Source: COMBO-56-21 sp041494275 (lineage in GTDB: Archaea; Thermoplasmatota; Thermoplasmata; UBA10834). Taken from it: a DNA stretch of 24,178 bases. Position numbers and translations under genes: made by a program. The notes under the pieces were generated by a model. The model was not told where the DNA came from, did not search any database, and worked only from the letters and a program-made list of their open reading frames with translations. Shown here piece by piece: positions 1 to 7,757 of this stretch. The stretch covers positions 1-24,178 of the forward strand of contig JBGQAM010000023.1 in NCBI GenBank assembly GCA_041494275.1, in the 5' to 3' direction. The first letter of the stretch is position 1. Each line of letters begins with the position of its first letter.

Positions 1-2
1 AT

Positions 3-941
3 GCGAGGATACTCTCCGAGAAGGGCGTCCTTGCGAGCGTCTCTGATGTCGTCCCCGAGGTCGCGAAGGCCGTCGGCGGGAAGTACTCGGTAAAGCACTT
101 CCTGAACTACCAGGAGCTGCTCAAGAGCGATGTCGATGCCGTCATCGTCGTCACGCCAACGAGCACCCACGAAAAGATTGCAGCCGATGCGATGCGTGCT
201 GGGAAGCACGTGCTCCTCGAGAAGCCAATGACTGGAAGCTCCCGGAGTCTGAAAGGCCTCGTGAGCCTTGCAAAGAAGCAGAAGGTCGTCCTCGCGGGAG
301 GATTCACGGAGAGATACAACCCGATCGTCTCTTTTGCAAAGCAAAGCCTCGAAGAGGGAGCTTATGGCGAACTGATCACCGCTGCCACGAGGCGCGTTTC
401 CTCGATGCCTTCCAGGATACGCGATGTCGGAGTGATAATGGACCTCGGAGTCCATGATGTGGATGTCGTGCAGTACATAGTGGGGAAGCGGGCGCGCTCG
501 GTCTATGCCCTCTCGGGGAAGGGCAAGGGGATCAGCTACGAGGACCACGCGAACATCCTGATCGATTTCGAAGGTGGGACCACCGGGTTCATAGAGGTCA
601 ACTGGCTCACGCCTATGAAGGTCAGGAAGCTCGCGCTGACCTGCAGCAAGAACTTCGTTGAAGTCGACTACATGGAACAGGCCGCTGTTGTCTGCTCTTC
701 CACATTCAAGCCCATCGAGGGCGGTAACCTCTACAACGTGCCTCTCGAGCTCGATGTCCGCCGGATCGCCCTGAAGAAGGAGGAGCCATTGAAGCGCGAG
801 CTGGCGGATTTCCTTGCGGCTGCCGAGAAAGGAAAGGAACCGCTGGTGTCGGGCGAGAACGCCATACAGACGCTCAAGATCGCCGAGGCCGCTTTGGAGT
901 CCTCGAAGAAAGGGTCGAAAGTGCAGGTGGAGGAGTCTTGA
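3..941 (+). CDS. Gfo/Idh/MocA-family NAD(P)-dependent oxidoreductase, 5' partial (UDP-GlcNAc 3-dehydrogenase-like)
   Basis: The frame is open from base 3, so the start and the N-terminal GxGxxG of the Rossmann fold lie outside the window; 312 codons are present. The visible part has the family pattern: VVTPTSTHEKIA, then HVLLEKPM with the conserved Lys of the EKP motif, GGFTERYNP, and RIRDVGVIMDLGVHDVDV with the Asp/His region used in catalysis. The last motif closely resembles archaeal proteins annotated as UDP-N-acetylglucosamine 3-dehydrogenase. That points to oxidation of a nucleotide sugar at C3, but substrate is an inference. The stop TGA overlaps the TTG start of the next gene (TTGA), so the two are almost certainly co-transcribed and translationally coupled. 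Other Gfo/Idh substrates, such as inositol or other sugars, cannot be excluded. Confidence 0.85.
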   Translation, partial: ARILSEKGVLASVSDVVPEVAKAVGGKYSVKHFLNYQELLKSDVDAVIVVTPTSTHEKIAADAMRAGKHVLLEKPMTGSSRSLKGLVSLAKKQKVVLAGGFTERYNPIVSFAKQSLEEGAYGELITAATRRVSSMPSRIRDVGVIMDLGVHDVDVVQYIVGKRARSVYALSGKGKGISYEDHANILIDFEGGTTGFIEVNWLTPMKVRKLALTCSKNFVEVDYMEQAAVVCSSTFKPIEGGNLYNVPLELDVRRIALKKEEPLKRELADFLAAAEKGKEPLVSGENAIQTLKIAEAALESSKKGSKVQVEES

Positions 942-1834
942 CGAAGGTCCTTGTGACTGGTAGCTCAGGCCAACTCGGATCGTTTGTGTGCGAGCTGCTT
1001 GTCAAGGGCGGCAATGTTGTCGGTCTGGACATGAGATCTCAACCCTACAGCGACCTGAACGGGACATCTCTATTGGGCGACATAACGAAGCCGGCGGATG
1101 TGAGGGAGGCGCTTGCAGGCGTGGGAGCCGTAATCCATTGCGCGGCACAGGTCTCAGTGGAGAAATCCTTTCAGGATCCACTCTCAGATTCTAGGACGAA
1201 CGTCCTTGGGACCGTCAATCTACTGCATGAGAGCGTCCAGGCGAGCGTCAGCAGATTCGTCTATGTCAGCAGCGCGGCAGTCTACGGTGCTCCGAAGCGC
1301 ATCCCTATCGACGAGGACCATCCCACTCATCCGATGAGTAACTACGGTGTCAGCAAGCTTGCTGGAGAGAAGTACGCGCTCTCATATGCGCAGACGAGCT
1401 CGATGGAGGTCGTCGCCGTGAGACCGTTCAACTTCTACTCGGTCAGGGCGGACCCTGACAGCCCCTATTCCGGTGTGATAACTAAGTTCGTCAATCGTCT
1501 CAAGGCGGGCAAACCCCCGATCATCGAAGGGGATGGCAGGCAGACCAGGGATTTCATCCACGCGCGCGACGTGGCGGAGATGCTCGTACTCGTTCTCAGC
1601 AAGAAAGGCATCAATGGCGAGATCTTCAACTGCGGGAGCGGCGTCTCGACGAGCATCCTGGACCTTGCTAACCGCGCGATCGCTGTGTCCGGTCACGCGC
1701 TCAAGCCTGAGTTCACGGCGCCCAGGGTCGGCGACATCAGGGACAGCCTGTCGAACAGCGCGAAGGCGGCAAGGCTGCTGGGCTTCAAGCCGAAGATCGC
1801 CCTCGACGACGGGCTTGCCGAGTTGATCAGATAG
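938..1834 (+). CDS. NAD-dependent epimerase/dehydratase (extended SDR, GalE-like)
   Basis: This is a 298-residue extended short-chain dehydrogenase, a normal length for UDP-sugar 4-epimerases. The NAD-binding motif TGSSGQLG is at residues 7-14. The catalytic triad region shows S112 in VYVSSAAVYG and Y136xxxK140 in NYGVSKLAGEKY. RPFNFYSVRADP and QTRDFIHARDVA are typical of UDP-glucose, UDP-GlcNAc or UDP-glucuronate 4-epimerases. The start is TTG, overlapping the upstream stop, with GGAGG at 929-933. The 3' end overlaps the convergent UDP-sugar dehydrogenase gene by 8 bp. Its place beside two other nucleotide-sugar genes supports a role in making surface-glycan precursors in the cytoplasm. Exact substrate cannot be read from the sequence. 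Confidence 0.88.
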   Translation: MTKVLVTGSSGQLGSFVCELLVKGGNVVGLDMRSQPYSDLNGTSLLGDITKPADVREALAGVGAVIHCAAQVSVEKSFQDPLSDSRTNVLGTVNLLHESVQASVSRFVYVSSAAVYGAPKRIPIDEDHPTHPMSNYGVSKLAGEKYALSYAQTSSMEVVAVRPFNFYSVRADPDSPYSGVITKFVNRLKAGKPPIIEGDGRQTRDFIHARDVAEMLVLVLSKKGINGEIFNCGSGVSTSILDLANRAIAVSGHALKPEFTAPRVGDIRDSLSNSAKAARLLGFKPKIALDDGLAELIR

Positions 1835-3128
1835 CCTTCTTCCCCACGCCACGATAGACGATCCCCGCTCTTCGCATCTTCTCGGCGTCGAACAAGTTCC
1901 TCCCATCAACGACGATGGGCGTCCGCATCAGCTTCTTGAGCGTCGCGGGAGTGAGTCTCTTGTATGCCTTGTGAGAGACCATGAAGATGGCGATATCCGC
2001 TCCTGCCAACGCCTTCTTTGGGTCCTTCAGTGTGCTCACTCCTGTTATCATGTCGAGATAGGGGTCGTGCACTCTGAGCTCCTTGGAGTCTTTCAGCGAT
2101 TCGATAACAGGTATCGAGGGCGAGTTCCTGGGATCTCCTGAATCCTGCAGGAAAGAGGCTCCCATGACTACGATGACGGAATCCTCGACGCCCCTGCCAG
2201 CTGTCCTGAGGGCATCAACTGCGAGGTCGACGACATGGAACGGCATCGAATCGTTGACCGCTCTCGCGGTCGGAATCAGCCTCGGACTGGACGCCTTCCC
2301 GCTCTGCACGAGCAGCCACGGGTCCTTGGGAAGACAATGGCCTCCTACCCCTGCGCCAGGGATGTGCATGTCCCTGAAGGGACATGTATTGACCAATCTC
2401 CTGACTTCATACGCGTCCGCACCTAACTTCTCGGAGACCAGCGCCACCTCGTTCGCGAACGCTATCTGAACATCCCTGTACGCGTTCTCGGCGGTCTTCA
2501 CGATCTCCGCAGTGGTGAGATCGGTCGTATGGAGTTTTCCTTTGGTCAATCTCGAGTAGATGGCCTTGGCTCTCGAGGCGGTCTGCTTGTCAAAGGCGCC
2601 TATGACCCTGTCATAGGTAGTGATGTTGTAGAGTAGCCTCCCTGGCATGACCCGCTCAGGGCAGTGCGCGAGCTTGAAATCCTTTCCCAGCTTGAGCCTG
2701 CTCTCGTGCTCGAGCGTCCTTGCCACTATTCCAAGCATTGTGCCGGGAGCCAGGGTCGATTCGACGACCACCATCGTCCCCCTCTGCATGTTCCTGCCTA
2801 TGCCTGCGACCGCCTCCTCGAGCCTCGCGTAATCGGGTTTCTTCTCGGCATCGATGGGGGTGTCGACGCAGATGAAGATGGCGGTTCGGTCCCTGCACGC
2901 ATCGTACGAGGTTGTCGCCCTCAGCTTGCCCTTCTTGACGGCTCTTGACAGCATGTCGGCGAGACCGGGCTCATCCCCCTTCAACGGCAGCTTCCCCCGG
3001 TTGATCTGCGCGACTCGGTCCTCAAGCAGGTCTATTCCGACGACGTCGAACCCTCTGCTGGCAAGCAACGCGGAGAGCGGTATGCCCACGTATCCGAGGC
3101 CTATGACGGCGGTCTTCTCAGGGGCCAT
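1827..3128 (-). CDS. wecC: UDP-N-acetyl-D-mannosamine dehydrogenase-like protein (UDP-glucose/GDP-mannose dehydrogenase family)
   Basis: The product is 433 residues, the usual family length, and probably oxidises C6 of a UDP-sugar to a uronic acid in two NAD-dependent steps. Residues 7-14 (AVIGLGYVG) form the Rossmann motif. ESTLAPGTM (123-131), the middle-domain KTAENAYRD (211-219) and GVGGHCLPKDP (260-270) with catalytic Cys265 are all intact. The ManNAc dehydrogenase assignment rests on overall similarity to archaeal WecC; UDP-glucose dehydrogenase is the alternative. The frame stays open upstream to 3284, but I chose the ATG at 3128: the Rossmann fold begins there and a TATA-like element lies 27 nt upstream, as expected for a leaderless mRNA. 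It is convergent with, and overlaps by 8 bp, the epimerase. Confidence 0.87.
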   Translation of the reverse strand: MAPEKTAVIGLGYVGIPLSALLASRGFDVVGIDLLEDRVAQINRGKLPLKGDEPGLADMLSRAVKKGKLRATTSYDACRDRTAIFICVDTPIDAEKKPDYARLEEAVAGIGRNMQRGTMVVVESTLAPGTMLGIVARTLEHESRLKLGKDFKLAHCPERVMPGRLLYNITTYDRVIGAFDKQTASRAKAIYSRLTKGKLHTTDLTTAEIVKTAENAYRDVQIAFANEVALVSEKLGADAYEVRRLVNTCPFRDMHIPGAGVGGHCLPKDPWLLVQSGKASSPRLIPTARAVNDSMPFHVVDLAVDALRTAGRGVEDSVIVVMGASFLQDSGDPRNSPSIPVIESLKDSKELRVHDPYLDMITGVSTLKDPKKALAGADIAIFMVSHKAYKRLTPATLKKLMRTPIVVDGRNLFDAEKMRRAGIVYRGVGKKAI

Positions 3129-3151
3129 CGACGGCCGATTGGATGTGAAGA

Positions 3152-3157
3152 GTATAA
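3152..3157 (-). promoter_or_regulatory. TATA-like box A for the UDP-sugar dehydrogenase gene
   Basis: On the minus strand the element reads CCTTATACTC, with a purine-rich BRE-like stretch just upstream. Its centre is about 27 nt from the ATG at 3128. That spacing places the transcription start at or next to the start codon and implies a leaderless mRNA. Confidence 0.45.
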
Positions 3158-3228
3158 GGCTTTGCCAAGACAGAAAACAATGAAAAAGGAAATTGTGGAA
3201 AAGGGTTTGGTACGGTTTCTCCGCTTGC

Positions 3229-5616
3229 CTATGGCGAGGGTGGCGGAGGCTCAACCTTCGGCGCCTCGGCGGGCTTCGGACCACGTTCCATCCTGCCCTT
3301 CAGGAAGGGCATGACGATTAGCAGCAGGATCATGATGATCAACAGCAGCAGTATGCTGAAGTCGATCGCGCTCATTCCTGCGATGCTCCTGTCCCAGCCA
3401 GTCAGTTGGCCGCCCACGGTCAGCGCTGTTGAGTCACTAGATACCGGGCCTGTCACCGGATCGATCAGCGACGCGGATATGCCAATCTCAGCGGCGGGCG
3501 CGTCACTCGGCAGCGCGAACTCAACCGTTCCGGTCGGCTCCGTCAATATGAAGTCCATACCGATGGGGTTGTAGTCGGTGCTCACATGCAGTATGTATGA
3601 CTGCAGAGGCTCCATTACATACGCGCCTATCGAGTAGTGCAGCTTCACTGTCTGACCGGGCTTGTAGGTCCCGTCAGCATAGCCGGACTTCTCGACCCAT
3701 ATCTGCAACTCGTGGGAGTTCAACATGCTTACCGTCAGGTCCGTGTCAGCATAGCCGCCCGCAGCAGTCGTCATCCACATGTGCACGTAGTAGTGCGCAG
3801 GAGCTTCGACTGTCGGGACCAACTGAGAGAACGATCCCGTGGTGGCGAATGCCGGAGAATCGACTTTGACAAGGAGCCCGTTGCTGTCGGTTATCTCGTA
3901 TGTCAGTGTCCCCGCGCTCGCACCCGTCACTATGTTCCAGGCAAAGGCTAGGGTGTCTCCAGGCCTGTAGTTGTTCTTCTCAGCGATCAGGGCGATGTCT
4001 GCGAATCGGACGACAGAGTTGCTGCCGCCACCGATCACTATTCCGTTGTAGTAGGCCTCCACTCCAAGGCTAATGTCTCCGAAGTAGTCCGCTGGTATCG
4101 TTGCACTGACGGTCTTTTCGGAGGTGTTGCCCCACACTAGGAGTCCGGTGTCGATCGAGAACCCGTAGCCGAAGCTCGTCACCTCGACGGCCTTCCCGTT
4201 CCAGAGTGGTGTCAGAGTTGCGACGATCTCTTCGCCGCCGTAGTAGCGTTCCTTGTCAAACTTGACACCTATCTCTCCGCTCGAATGCACCTGGAACAGA
4301 CCAAGCGCCGTCGTCGAGAAGCCTACCAATGCAATCTTCGCGCTCACGATGTAGTTCCCGTCCGCGGCGGCGTCAACGAGGGTGAAAGTGTGCGTAACCT
4401 CACCCGCCAGGTCCGATGTCAAATTCACCGAGCCGTATGCTGGAATGGCCGTCCCATTCGCCAGTACCGATATGTCGACAGCGGCCCCAGGCAGCGAATC
4501 TCCACCCAGGTCGACGCTCACCGTTGTGACAACTGTCTCGCCTGGCATCAGTGTGCCCAGAGGAGCGATTGTCACGCTTCCGCTAAGCATCCCGAATTGT
4601 AGAGTGACGCTGTCAGATGCCGACCTGGTGCTCTCGTTGGCCCAGTAGACGATCTCGACATCCTGAGTCATGTTGGCGTTCGTCGGGATCACGAATTGCT
4701 GTACGCCAGTCGATCCAGCCAGCGTCGAGTTCAGCCATGTAGCGTTCCCGGTCTCGTTGTACCACAGAGCACTGAATGTTATGGTAACTCCGGTCGCCTG
4801 TGTGAAGGTCGCTACGTCCATCGTCATGTAGTCGATCTTGGCGGTCATTCCGGGTAGGTAGTAGTCTCTGTCAGCCCCGACATTGAAGACATACTTCTGA
4901 ACGTTGAAGTGGATGTGGTTCATGATCGCGTGCGTGGTCGAATCCCTCACGTTCATCGTGTACCTGCCGTCGGGCATGTCAGGTGCGAGTGTGAAAGCGT
5001 GTTCCCACCAGCCTGTCGTGGCCGACTGACCCGTCCAGTTCATGCCCGTCACGGTCACACCGGTCGCGTTGACCGTGTGCACGTAGAACAAGGTTGTCGT
5101 GGATGTCGTGACAAGCTTCGCGACCACAGCCTGACCGGGGTAGAATATCCCGTTGTCAGGTTCTAGCGTAAGACCTGTCTTCTTCACGACTATCGTGGTC
5201 CTCGCGATCTCGTCCATGGTGTTACTGTAGACCACGACGTAGTACGATGTGAGGTCACCGGTGAACCCTGAGCCCGTGGACAAGGTAAGGTGTCCTGCAG
5301 CCGTCGTGCTGTTATACCAGCCTATGGCGGGGTCGTTCGAGTCAGTGAAGAAGCGGTCGACCCATCCGCCAGTTGTGGGTACCAGCCGAACCTGTATCGG
5401 TTCATCCGCCCAGACTCCCTGGTATTTCACCTCGACGATCACATAGACCTGTTGGCCCTGGATGTAGGTATCCTTCAGGTTTCCCGTGTCGTCAGTCGTC
5501 TTTACACTGCCCGTATAGTCTACTTGCGTGCTCATAGGGAGCGCCGCGAAAACTACCGCGAGCAGGCTAAGCGCCAGCGCTATACTTAGAATCCTATTTT
5601 TCATAGGCTTTCCCAT
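3229..5616 (-). CDS. Large secreted, membrane-anchored protein with seven Ig/MG-like repeats
   Basis: I do not recognise a named family. The 795-residue product starts with a signal peptide (basic KNR, then a hydrophobic core at about 9-26). A transmembrane segment follows at about 752-772, and then a short basic, proline-rich tail ending EPPPPSP. A Y-x-P-G-like motif recurs at about residues 54 (YIQGQ), 161 (FYPGQ), 256 (YLPGM), 359 (LMPGE), 461 (YYGGE), 553 (YRPGD) and 654 (YKPGQ), with intervals of 92-107 residues. It is followed each time by alternating hydrophobic residues. This suggests seven beta-sandwich domains of the Ig or macroglobulin MG2 kind exposed outside the cell. Many N-x-S/T sequons are present, which fits N-glycosylation. 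The start at 5616 is supported by a TATA box 27 nt upstream; the ATG at 5604 is an alternative. Single-gene transcription unit. Confidence 0.8.
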   Translation of the reverse strand: MGKPMKNRILSIALALSLLAVVFAALPMSTQVDYTGSVKTTDDTGNLKDTYIQGQQVYVIVEVKYQGVWADEPIQVRLVPTTGGWVDRFFTDSNDPAIGWYNSTTAAGHLTLSTGSGFTGDLTSYYVVVYSNTMDEIARTTIVVKKTGLTLEPDNGIFYPGQAVVAKLVTTSTTTLFYVHTVNATGVTVTGMNWTGQSATTGWWEHAFTLAPDMPDGRYTMNVRDSTTHAIMNHIHFNVQKYVFNVGADRDYYLPGMTAKIDYMTMDVATFTQATGVTITFSALWYNETGNATWLNSTLAGSTGVQQFVIPTNANMTQDVEIVYWANESTRSASDSVTLQFGMLSGSVTIAPLGTLMPGETVVTTVSVDLGGDSLPGAAVDISVLANGTAIPAYGSVNLTSDLAGEVTHTFTLVDAAADGNYIVSAKIALVGFSTTALGLFQVHSSGEIGVKFDKERYYGGEEIVATLTPLWNGKAVEVTSFGYGFSIDTGLLVWGNTSEKTVSATIPADYFGDISLGVEAYYNGIVIGGGSNSVVRFADIALIAEKNNYRPGDTLAFAWNIVTGASAGTLTYEITDSNGLLVKVDSPAFATTGSFSQLVPTVEAPAHYYVHMWMTTAAGGYADTDLTVSMLNSHELQIWVEKSGYADGTYKPGQTVKLHYSIGAYVMEPLQSYILHVSTDYNPIGMDFILTEPTGTVEFALPSDAPAAEIGISASLIDPVTGPVSSDSTALTVGGQLTGWDRSIAGMSAIDFSILLLLIIMILLLIVMPFLKGRMERGPKPAEAPKVEPPPPSP

Positions 5617-5637
5617 CCCGTTCCATTAATGGCCTAG

Positions 5638-5648
5638 TATATATATAA
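5638..5648 (-). promoter_or_regulatory. Strong TATA box for the repeat-containing surface protein
   Basis: The minus strand reads TTATATATATA, the strongest TATA element in the window. Its centre is about 27 nt upstream of the ATG at 5616, which predicts a leaderless mRNA beginning at that ATG. Confidence 0.65.
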
Positions 5649-5708
5649 CTTTTTGTACATTATTGACTGGCCCTGCACAACTAGTGCGAATCTATTTATG
5701 GGGTGACG

Positions 5709-5733
5709 AAAACGCGTTTTTTCACGCGCGCGT
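5709..5733. repeat. Two adjacent ACGCG-type palindromes between surface protein and desulfurase-like gene
   Basis: A perfect 12-bp palindrome AAAACGCGTTTT (5709-5720) is followed by a perfect 10-bp palindrome ACGCGCGCGT (5724-5733). They lie 30-55 bp past the stop of the desulfurase-like gene and about 60-95 bp upstream of the TATA box of the next minus-strand gene. They could be part of a 3' end or a regulator site. The rest of the 147-bp gap holds only the promoter listed separately. Confidence 0.3.
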
Positions 5734-5763
5734 TACGGGTTTCGGGAAACAACGATGACGACT

Positions 5764-7017
5764 TCACTCTTCTATGTGATGATGGTCCTCTTTCTCCCTG
5801 TGTCCCGCGGTCGATCTCATCTCAGCAAGGTTAGCGGGACTGAAGGGAGACATCGCCCTCAGTTTCTTGATGATCCCCGGGAAGACTCCGAGAACGTAGT
5901 CGATGTCTTCCGCAGTGTTAGCTTTCCCGAGGGTGAACTGCACCGCGCTCTGTGCCTCCTCCGTCGGTATCTCGCATGCTAGAAGCACGTGCGAGGGCAG
6001 GAGACTCTTCGACGTGCACGGGGAGCTCGAGGACACGGATATTCCAGCCATGTCAAGGTTGAGCAACATCGACTCCCCCTCCACATACCTGAACCTGAAG
6101 TTGGCGTTGTTCGGGAGTCGATTTGTCGGGTGGCCGTTCAGGAAGGTGTCATCGATGCCGCCGAGCATACCCTCTATCAGTTTGTCCCTGAGTCCCTTGA
6201 TTCGCTCGCTCTGCTCCGGCATCTCGTTCCTTGCGATATCCGCAGCAGCTCCGAGACCCACGATCGCTGGGATGTCCTCCGACCCAGATCTGAGTCCTCG
6301 CTCCTGGCCCCCTCCTTGATTCACTGCCTCGATCCGGGTTCCGTCCTTTACATAGAGCGCGCCTGCGCCCTTGGGCCCGTACAGATCATTGGAGGATACG
6401 GACAGCAGGTCGATCCTTGACTTCTGGACGTCGATTGGCACCTTCCCCGCGGCCGCGACCGCGTCGACATGGAAGTATACATCCTTCTCCTCCAGAAGCT
6501 TCCCTATCTCGTCTACTGGCTGGAGCGTGCCGATCTCATTGTTCGCGTACATTACTGAAACGAGGACTGTGTCCTTCCTGATGGCTTCCCCTAGCTTCTC
6601 GAGGTTCACGAAGCCATCTCCCGTCGGCGGGATGTAGGTAACCTCGAATCCGCTCTTCTCGAGGTGCTTCATGATGTTGAGGACCGAGATATGCTCGATT
6701 GCGGAGGTAACGACGTGCATTCCCTCTCCTTTCATGCGCATCGCGACACCCTTGATGCCGAGGTTGTTCGCCTCCGTCCCGTTCGACGTGAATATGATCT
6801 CCTCCTTGCGCTTCGCGTTGAGGAGAGCGCCCACCTTCGTCCGCGCATCCTCGAGGGCCTTCCTCGGTTCCCTGCCAGAGTTGTGAAGCGACGAAGGGTT
6901 GCCGAACTTGTCTGAGAAGAAAGGCATCATCGCCGCGAGGACGCGCTCGTCCACTGGCGATGCCGCCGAGTAGTCCATGTAGACCCTTCTCTTGGCTCCG
7001 CTCGTCTGAGATGACAT
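5764..7017 (-). CDS. IscS/NifS-type cysteine desulfurase homologue lacking the PLP lysine
   Basis: This is a 417-residue class V aminotransferase-fold protein, close to the usual IscS length plus a His/Glu-rich tail. It keeps MDYSAASPVDERV, FGNPSSLHNSGREPR, TSNGTEANNLGIKG, the PLP-stacking His109 (SAIEHISVL), Asp185 (HVDAV) and the mobile loop Cys334 (SSSPCTSKSL). The segment that normally reads S-x-H-K-x-Y-G-P-K-G reads SSNDLYGPKG (208-217), so the Schiff-base lysine is Asp211 and the preceding His is Asn. The codons there are AAT GAT, with no sign of a frameshift. The usual Gln after DAV is Ala188, and GGGHERG is GGGQERG. It therefore probably binds PLP poorly or not at all and may act as a scaffold or sulfur acceptor. 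The start has an SD (GGGGGAG) about 6 nt upstream. It sits 39 bp behind the DsrE-like gene. Confidence 0.85.
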   Translation of the reverse strand: MSSQTSGAKRRVYMDYSAASPVDERVLAAMMPFFSDKFGNPSSLHNSGREPRKALEDARTKVGALLNAKRKEEIIFTSNGTEANNLGIKGVAMRMKGEGMHVVTSAIEHISVLNIMKHLEKSGFEVTYIPPTGDGFVNLEKLGEAIRKDTVLVSVMYANNEIGTLQPVDEIGKLLEEKDVYFHVDAVAAAGKVPIDVQKSRIDLLSVSSNDLYGPKGAGALYVKDGTRIEAVNQGGGQERGLRSGSEDIPAIVGLGAAADIARNEMPEQSERIKGLRDKLIEGMLGGIDDTFLNGHPTNRLPNNANFRFRYVEGESMLLNLDMAGISVSSSSPCTSKSLLPSHVLLACEIPTEEAQSAVQFTLGKANTAEDIDYVLGVFPGIIKKLRAMSPFSPANLAEMRSTAGHREKEDHHHIEE

Positions 7018-7056
7018 CTTTGTCTCCCCCTGTGCGGGACCAATGGTTGGCTCGTC

Positions 7057-7425
7057 CTAAAAGCTTAGCACCGCATCGGCATCCAGAAGGAGGTCGTTGA
7101 GCGTCGCCGCCCCGACGACCTTCGCCGGGTCTTCGAACTCCTCTGGAGCACCGTTCAGCCCGAGCATCTGGCAGCTCTGTCCGCAGATGAGCATCCTGAC
7201 ACCTTCTTTGGCCGCCTGGTCCATGACCTGCTTGACGGTCGGGAAGCTCCCGAGTTTGATCTTCTCGGCATTACCCTTCATGACCACGGTCACGCCCTTG
7301 CCTAGGAAATAGACCGTGGCGTCAATGCCCATCGCCCTCGCGGTCGTCGCCAGTATGAACGGCGCGTACAGTCTCTCCGGGGCATCCGTCCCGGATGTCT
7401 GAACATCTAGTATCTTCTTGGCCAT
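7057..7425 (-). CDS. DsrE/DsrF-like small sulfur-transfer protein
   Basis: A 122-residue soluble protein with the DsrE-like alternating beta/alpha pattern: an N-terminal KKILDVQTSG strand, then ATTARAMGIDATVYFLGKGV and the hallmark GVRMLICGQSCQMLGL with Cys81 and Cys85. DsrE-family proteins pass persulfide sulfur using a Cys in this position, so Cys81 or Cys85 is the likely carrier. I chose the ATG at 7425 because AAAGGTGA lies 5 nt upstream; a GTG at 7434 is in frame. It lies between TusA-like and IscS-like genes, 13 bp after the first (4 bp if the GTG is used). Within one transcript this supports a sulfur-relay role. Partner proteins are inferred from position only. Confidence 0.82.
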   Translation of the reverse strand: MAKKILDVQTSGTDAPERLYAPFILATTARAMGIDATVYFLGKGVTVVMKGNAEKIKLGSFPTVKQVMDQAAKEGVRMLICGQSCQMLGLNGAPEEFEDPAKVVGAATLNDLLLDADAVLSF

Positions 7426-7438
7426 CGTTGTCACCTTT

Positions 7439-7693
7439 CTACTTCGTTCTCTTTATCAGGAATCTGAAACCGTCCTTGACCTTCTCTATCGATATCAGTT
7501 CCTGACCTGCGTGCTTCGCCCAGCTCCTGATGTCAGATTCAGATGCTGGGTCGTCTGCAAGGACTTCCAATACCTGTCCTATGGGAACTGAGGAAATCTC
7601 CTCTCTCGTTCGGAGCACCGGTACGGGACAATATAGTCCGATGCAATCCAAGGTCTTGGCGGGTTGGGGGAATGTGTCGCCTTTTTCGACCAA
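7439..7693 (-). CDS. TusA/SirA-like sulfur carrier protein
   Basis: An 84-residue single-domain TusA-like protein, the usual size. The family signature is clear: LDCIGLYCPVPVLRTREEI, with the persulfide-carrying Cys22 in the CPxP motif, followed by LEVLADDPASESDIRSWAKH and a final beta strand. It should accept sulfane sulfur from a donor and hand it on, for example to a DsrE-like partner, which is the next gene. The start is TTG at 7693 with GAGGAG about 9 nt upstream; the reading frame offers no good ATG. The C-terminus ends shortly after the domain. Identity as a TusA family member is firm; the pathway served is not. Confidence 0.87.
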   Translation of the reverse strand: MVEKGDTFPQPAKTLDCIGLYCPVPVLRTREEISSVPIGQVLEVLADDPASESDIRSWAKHAGQELISIEKVKDGFRFLIKRTK

Positions 7694-7757
7694 GTTAGAA
7701 CGCTCCTCAAGTCGTAGCAGCAGACGACCCTTTCATCTGAACGATGCTACAAATCCC

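Noticed and set aside
1382..1909. Minus-strand ORF (175 codons) opposite the epimerase
   Set aside because: It is a shadow of the epimerase frame, with a random Arg-rich product and no start signals.
3129..3284. 52-residue N-terminal extension of the UDP-sugar dehydrogenase frame
   Set aside because: It precedes the Rossmann fold, has a non-homologous composition and includes the promoter; the ATG at 3128 fits the family start.
6375..6400. Frameshift or sequencing error as the cause of the missing PLP lysine
   Set aside because: The frame and flanking residues (DLLSVSS and YGPKGAGALYV) are in register, and the nearby Gln-to-Ala and His-to-Gln changes also point to a real variant.
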